Assembly: GCA_017381835.1 (NCBI GenBank)
Contig: JAFOBK010000093.1
Coordinates: 1-16,323 of the forward strand
Origin: Oscillospiraceae bacterium
GTDB taxonomy: Bacteria > Bacillota_A > Clostridia > Oscillospirales > Oscillospiraceae
Direction: 5' to 3'
Length of the DNA: 16,323 nucleotides
Shown here: positions 14,344-16,323 of the stretch, in pieces
Numbering within the stretch: position 1 is the first letter of the stretch
How the letters are laid out: each line of letters opens with the position of its first letter
Made by a program: the position numbers and the translations under genes
The notes under the pieces: generated by a model
Told to the model about the DNA's origin: nothing
The model's input: the letters and a program-made list of their open reading frames with translations, nothing else
Databases searched by the model: none

Positions 14344-15249
14344 ATGAAACGCAAAATTTTGACTTTGGTGCTGGCGGCGATCCTGTTCCTGCTTTCTCTG
14401 GGGCTGACGCTGTATCCGGTCATCAGCAATTTCGTAAACCAAAAGTACGCATCTGAAATCCACACCGCCTATCAGGAAGTCATTCAGCAGACCGACAACA
14501 CGGAGCTGCTGAAAGCCCGTGAGCTGGCTGTTTCCTACAATAGAGCAATCACCCCCGGTTCCACCACCGAGGAAGCATACAGCCAGGAGGCACTTCTGGC
14601 AGCATCTGAGGACTATGACAGTCAGCTCAACATCGGTGCTGACGGCATCATGGGCTATGTGGAGATTCCCAAAATCAGCGTGAATCTTCCCATCTACCAC
14701 GGTACCGGAAATGACTCCCTTGACCGTGGTGTGGGGCATCTGCTGGGCAGTTCCCTCCCGGTCGGTGGTGAGGATACCCACTGCATTTTAACGGGTCACA
14801 GTGGCCTTGCATCCCAGAAAATGTTTACCGATCTGGAACAGTTGGAAGTGACCGATGTGTTCTATCTGAATGTTCTGGGGGAAATCCTTGCCTATCAGGT
14901 GGAGGAAATCAATACGGTACTGCCCCATGACACCAGCCTGCTGGGCATCACCTCCGGGGAAGATTACTGTACCCTCGTTACCTGCACCCCCTATGGCGTA
15001 AACACCCACCGTCTGCTGGTCCGGGGCACCCGGATTCCTTACGAGGAAGCAGAAGTGCTGGTGGAAGAAGTCATGCAGGAGGAACCGCCCAAATCCAGTT
15101 GGGAGCAGAAATATCTGCAAGGTCTGCTGATCGGCGTATTCACTGCACTTGGCTTGGCTGTTTCCATTGTTTCCATCATCAAGATCCGAAAGAAATTCGG
15201 TTCTGCAGGACGGTATACCACTTATGGGGGTGAACACCATGAGAGGTAA
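14344..15249 (+). CDS. Class C sortase (pilin polymerase)
   Basis: A 301-aa protein. The N-terminal membrane anchor is about residues 4-26; the catalytic sortase domain runs to about 235; a second membrane segment (about 262-280) lies near the C-terminus, as in class C enzymes. Catalytic residues are His152 (LTGHSG), Cys214 (TLVTC) and Arg223 (NTHRLLVRG). The family signature TCTPYGVNTHRLLVRG is kept. The lid region (LAASEDYDSQ) lacks the usual DPW/DPF lid motif. The enzyme should cleave LPETG and join pilin subunits through the pilin-motif Lys. The ATG at 14344 has GGGAG upstream, and the gene overlaps the second sortase by 11 bases. Confidence 0.9.
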   Translation: MKRKILTLVLAAILFLLSLGLTLYPVISNFVNQKYASEIHTAYQEVIQQTDNTELLKARELAVSYNRAITPGSTTEEAYSQEALLAASEDYDSQLNIGADGIMGYVEIPKISVNLPIYHGTGNDSLDRGVGHLLGSSLPVGGEDTHCILTGHSGLASQKMFTDLEQLEVTDVFYLNVLGEILAYQVEEINTVLPHDTSLLGITSGEDYCTLVTCTPYGVNTHRLLVRGTRIPYEEAEVLVEEVMQEEPPKSSWEQKYLQGLLIGVFTALGLAVSIVSIIKIRKKFGSAGRYTTYGGEHHER

Positions 15250-16009
15250 ATATGAAACCTTTCTGTTTATCTTCCTGGTGATGCTGTTTGTGGCTGGTCT
15301 TTCTCTAGCCCTCTATCCGTATGTCCAGGGTGCCATCGTGGATGGCATCATGGAACGGCAGTCAGAGGAATTTCTAAGCCGTGTGGAAATCATCAGTGAT
15401 ACCCCGGACAGTACAGAACCCATCGTGATTACTACCGAACCGGAGGAAACCGAACCCAGGCAGCATCTGGAGCTGTGGGAAGAAATGACCGCCTACAACG
15501 AATCCATCTATGAACAGGGACAGATCGGACTTGCCAACAGCTATGCCTATGAAGTCCCCAGCTTCATTCTCAAAGATTACGGTCTGGAGGATGAAATCTT
15601 CGGCGTAATCTCCATTCCCAAACTGGAACTGGAAATGCCCATTTTCCTGGGTGCCTCTTATCAGAACATGGCAGACGGTGCTGCAGTGCTGTCCCAGACC
15701 AGCATTCCCATCGGCGGCAGGAACACCAATGCCGTCATTGCCGGTCATCGTGGTTGGGGCGGAGCCTCTTACTTCCGGTACATCACTGATCTGGAAGTGG
15801 GCGATGAAGTCATCATCACAAATCTCTGGGAAACTATGACCTACACCGTCAGCGGTGTCCGTATCATCGATCCCAGCAGTGTGGACGATATTCTGATCCG
15901 GGATGGCAAGGACATGATTACCTTACTGACCTGTCATCCTTATGCTTCCGGTGGAAAGCAGCGGTATCTTGTATTCTGTGAGCGTTCCTTAAATCCCAGT
16001 TCCGAATAA
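15239..16009 (+). CDS. Second class C-like sortase
   Basis: A 256-aa protein. One membrane segment lies at about residues 7-28, followed by an extracellular linker with a Thr/Glu/Pro stretch (about 55-75) and the sortase domain. Catalytic residues: His170 (AGHRG), Cys232 (TLLTC) and Arg242 (KQRYLVFCER). There is no C-terminal membrane segment. The signature HPYASGGKQRYLVF places it near class C. Two sortases suggest a division of labour: one may polymerise the backbone, the other may add the adhesin or attach the pilus to the wall; which does what is not visible. The ATG at 15239 (GGGGGT 9 bases upstream) overlaps the end of the first sortase, so the two are translationally coupled; the upstream in-frame codons are inside that gene. 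Confidence 0.88.
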   Translation: MRGKYETFLFIFLVMLFVAGLSLALYPYVQGAIVDGIMERQSEEFLSRVEIISDTPDSTEPIVITTEPEETEPRQHLELWEEMTAYNESIYEQGQIGLANSYAYEVPSFILKDYGLEDEIFGVISIPKLELEMPIFLGASYQNMADGAAVLSQTSIPIGGRNTNAVIAGHRGWGGASYFRYITDLEVGDEVIITNLWETMTYTVSGVRIIDPSSVDDILIRDGKDMITLLTCHPYASGGKQRYLVFCERSLNPSSE

Positions 16010-16032
16010 TCTAACCCACAGGAGGAAACCCT

Positions 16033-16323
16033 ATGGATTTTCTGTGGGACAAAATCACGGAATGGCTGAAAGAAATGCTTGTCAGCGGTGTCATCAGCAA
16101 CCTAACCGGGCTATTCGATGCCACCAACCAGAAGGTCGGTGAAATCGCTGGGCAGGTTGCCATGACACCCCAGGCATGGAATGCCAGTGTTTTCGGCATG
16201 ATCCAAAACCTGTCCAACTCCGTGATCGTCCCGATTGCGGGGGCAATCCTCGCCTTTGTTATGACCCTTGAGCTGATCCAGCTCATAACCGACAAAAACA
16301 ATCTGAACGATGTAGATACCTGG
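16033..16323 (+). CDS. VirB6/TrbL-like conjugation membrane protein (partial, right edge)
   Basis: The first 97 residues of a protein that runs out of the window. MDFLWDKITEWLKEMLVSGV, an amphipathic segment with ISNLTGLFDATNQKVGEIAG, and a membrane segment (about 65-85, VIVPIAGAILAFVMTLELIQ) match the N-terminus of the VirB6/TrbL-like channel protein that normally follows Maff2 in these ICEs. AGGAGG lies before the ATG at 16033. It resumes the conjugation operon after the pilus module, and the gene must continue to the right of the window. Confidence 0.8.
   Translation, partial: MDFLWDKITEWLKEMLVSGVISNLTGLFDATNQKVGEIAGQVAMTPQAWNASVFGMIQNLSNSVIVPIAGAILAFVMTLELIQLITDKNNLNDVDTW

Overview
The window looks like the left end of an integrative and conjugative element (ICE) of the Tn1549/CTn-type family, sitting in a tRNA-Leu gene of a Gram-positive gut-type Clostridia (Oscillospiraceae or Lachnospiraceae-like; family-level placement is inference). 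Evidence for the Gram-positive host is LPETG wall-anchor proteins, class C sortases, strong GGAGG ribosome binding sites and Clostridia-type ICE genes (PcfB, VirD4-type coupling protein, Maff2, VirB6).

Layout. Bases 1-236 appear to be host DNA: the 3' end of a tRNA with its terminator on the + strand, a 100-base hairpin-rich spacer, and a second terminator. Bases 236-290 (minus strand) are the 3' half of tRNA-Leu(TAA) and mark the element's attachment site. Bases 291-591 are the element's non-coding end, with a tandem repeat and two palindromic operator-like sites around a possible promoter. Then come a small excisionase-like HTH gene, a ParB-family gene without an adjacent parA, three small ICE genes of unknown role, a replication-initiator-like protein (DUF6017 type), a DUF4406/NDT-fold protein, PcfB (DUF3801), the coupling ATPase, and the Maff2 (VirB2-like) protein. 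A four-gene covalent pilus module follows: a 1441-aa thioester/SpaA adhesin, a 706-aa backbone pilin and two class C sortases. The conjugation operon then resumes with a VirB6/TrbL-like gene cut by the window end.

The most striking feature is a 323-nt insertion inside the Walker A motif of the coupling ATPase. It is not a random frameshift: it has P1 and P10 pairings that define the splice sites (exon U before, terminal G at the end) and recognisable P3, P7, P8 and P9 helices, so I read it as an ORF-less group I intron whose splicing would restore an intact 595-aa VirD4 protein. The same gene appears to start at an AUA codon overlapping the pcfB stop.

How the genes fit together: HTH/ParB/replication-type proteins would handle excision and maintenance, PcfB and VirD4 would bring the relaxase-DNA complex to a VirB-like channel (Maff2, VirB6 and genes to the right), and the sortase-built pilus with a thioester adhesin could fix the cell to a partner cell or host surface. 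The integrase, relaxase and VirB4 are not in this window. All functional calls are from reading the sequence; no database search was run.
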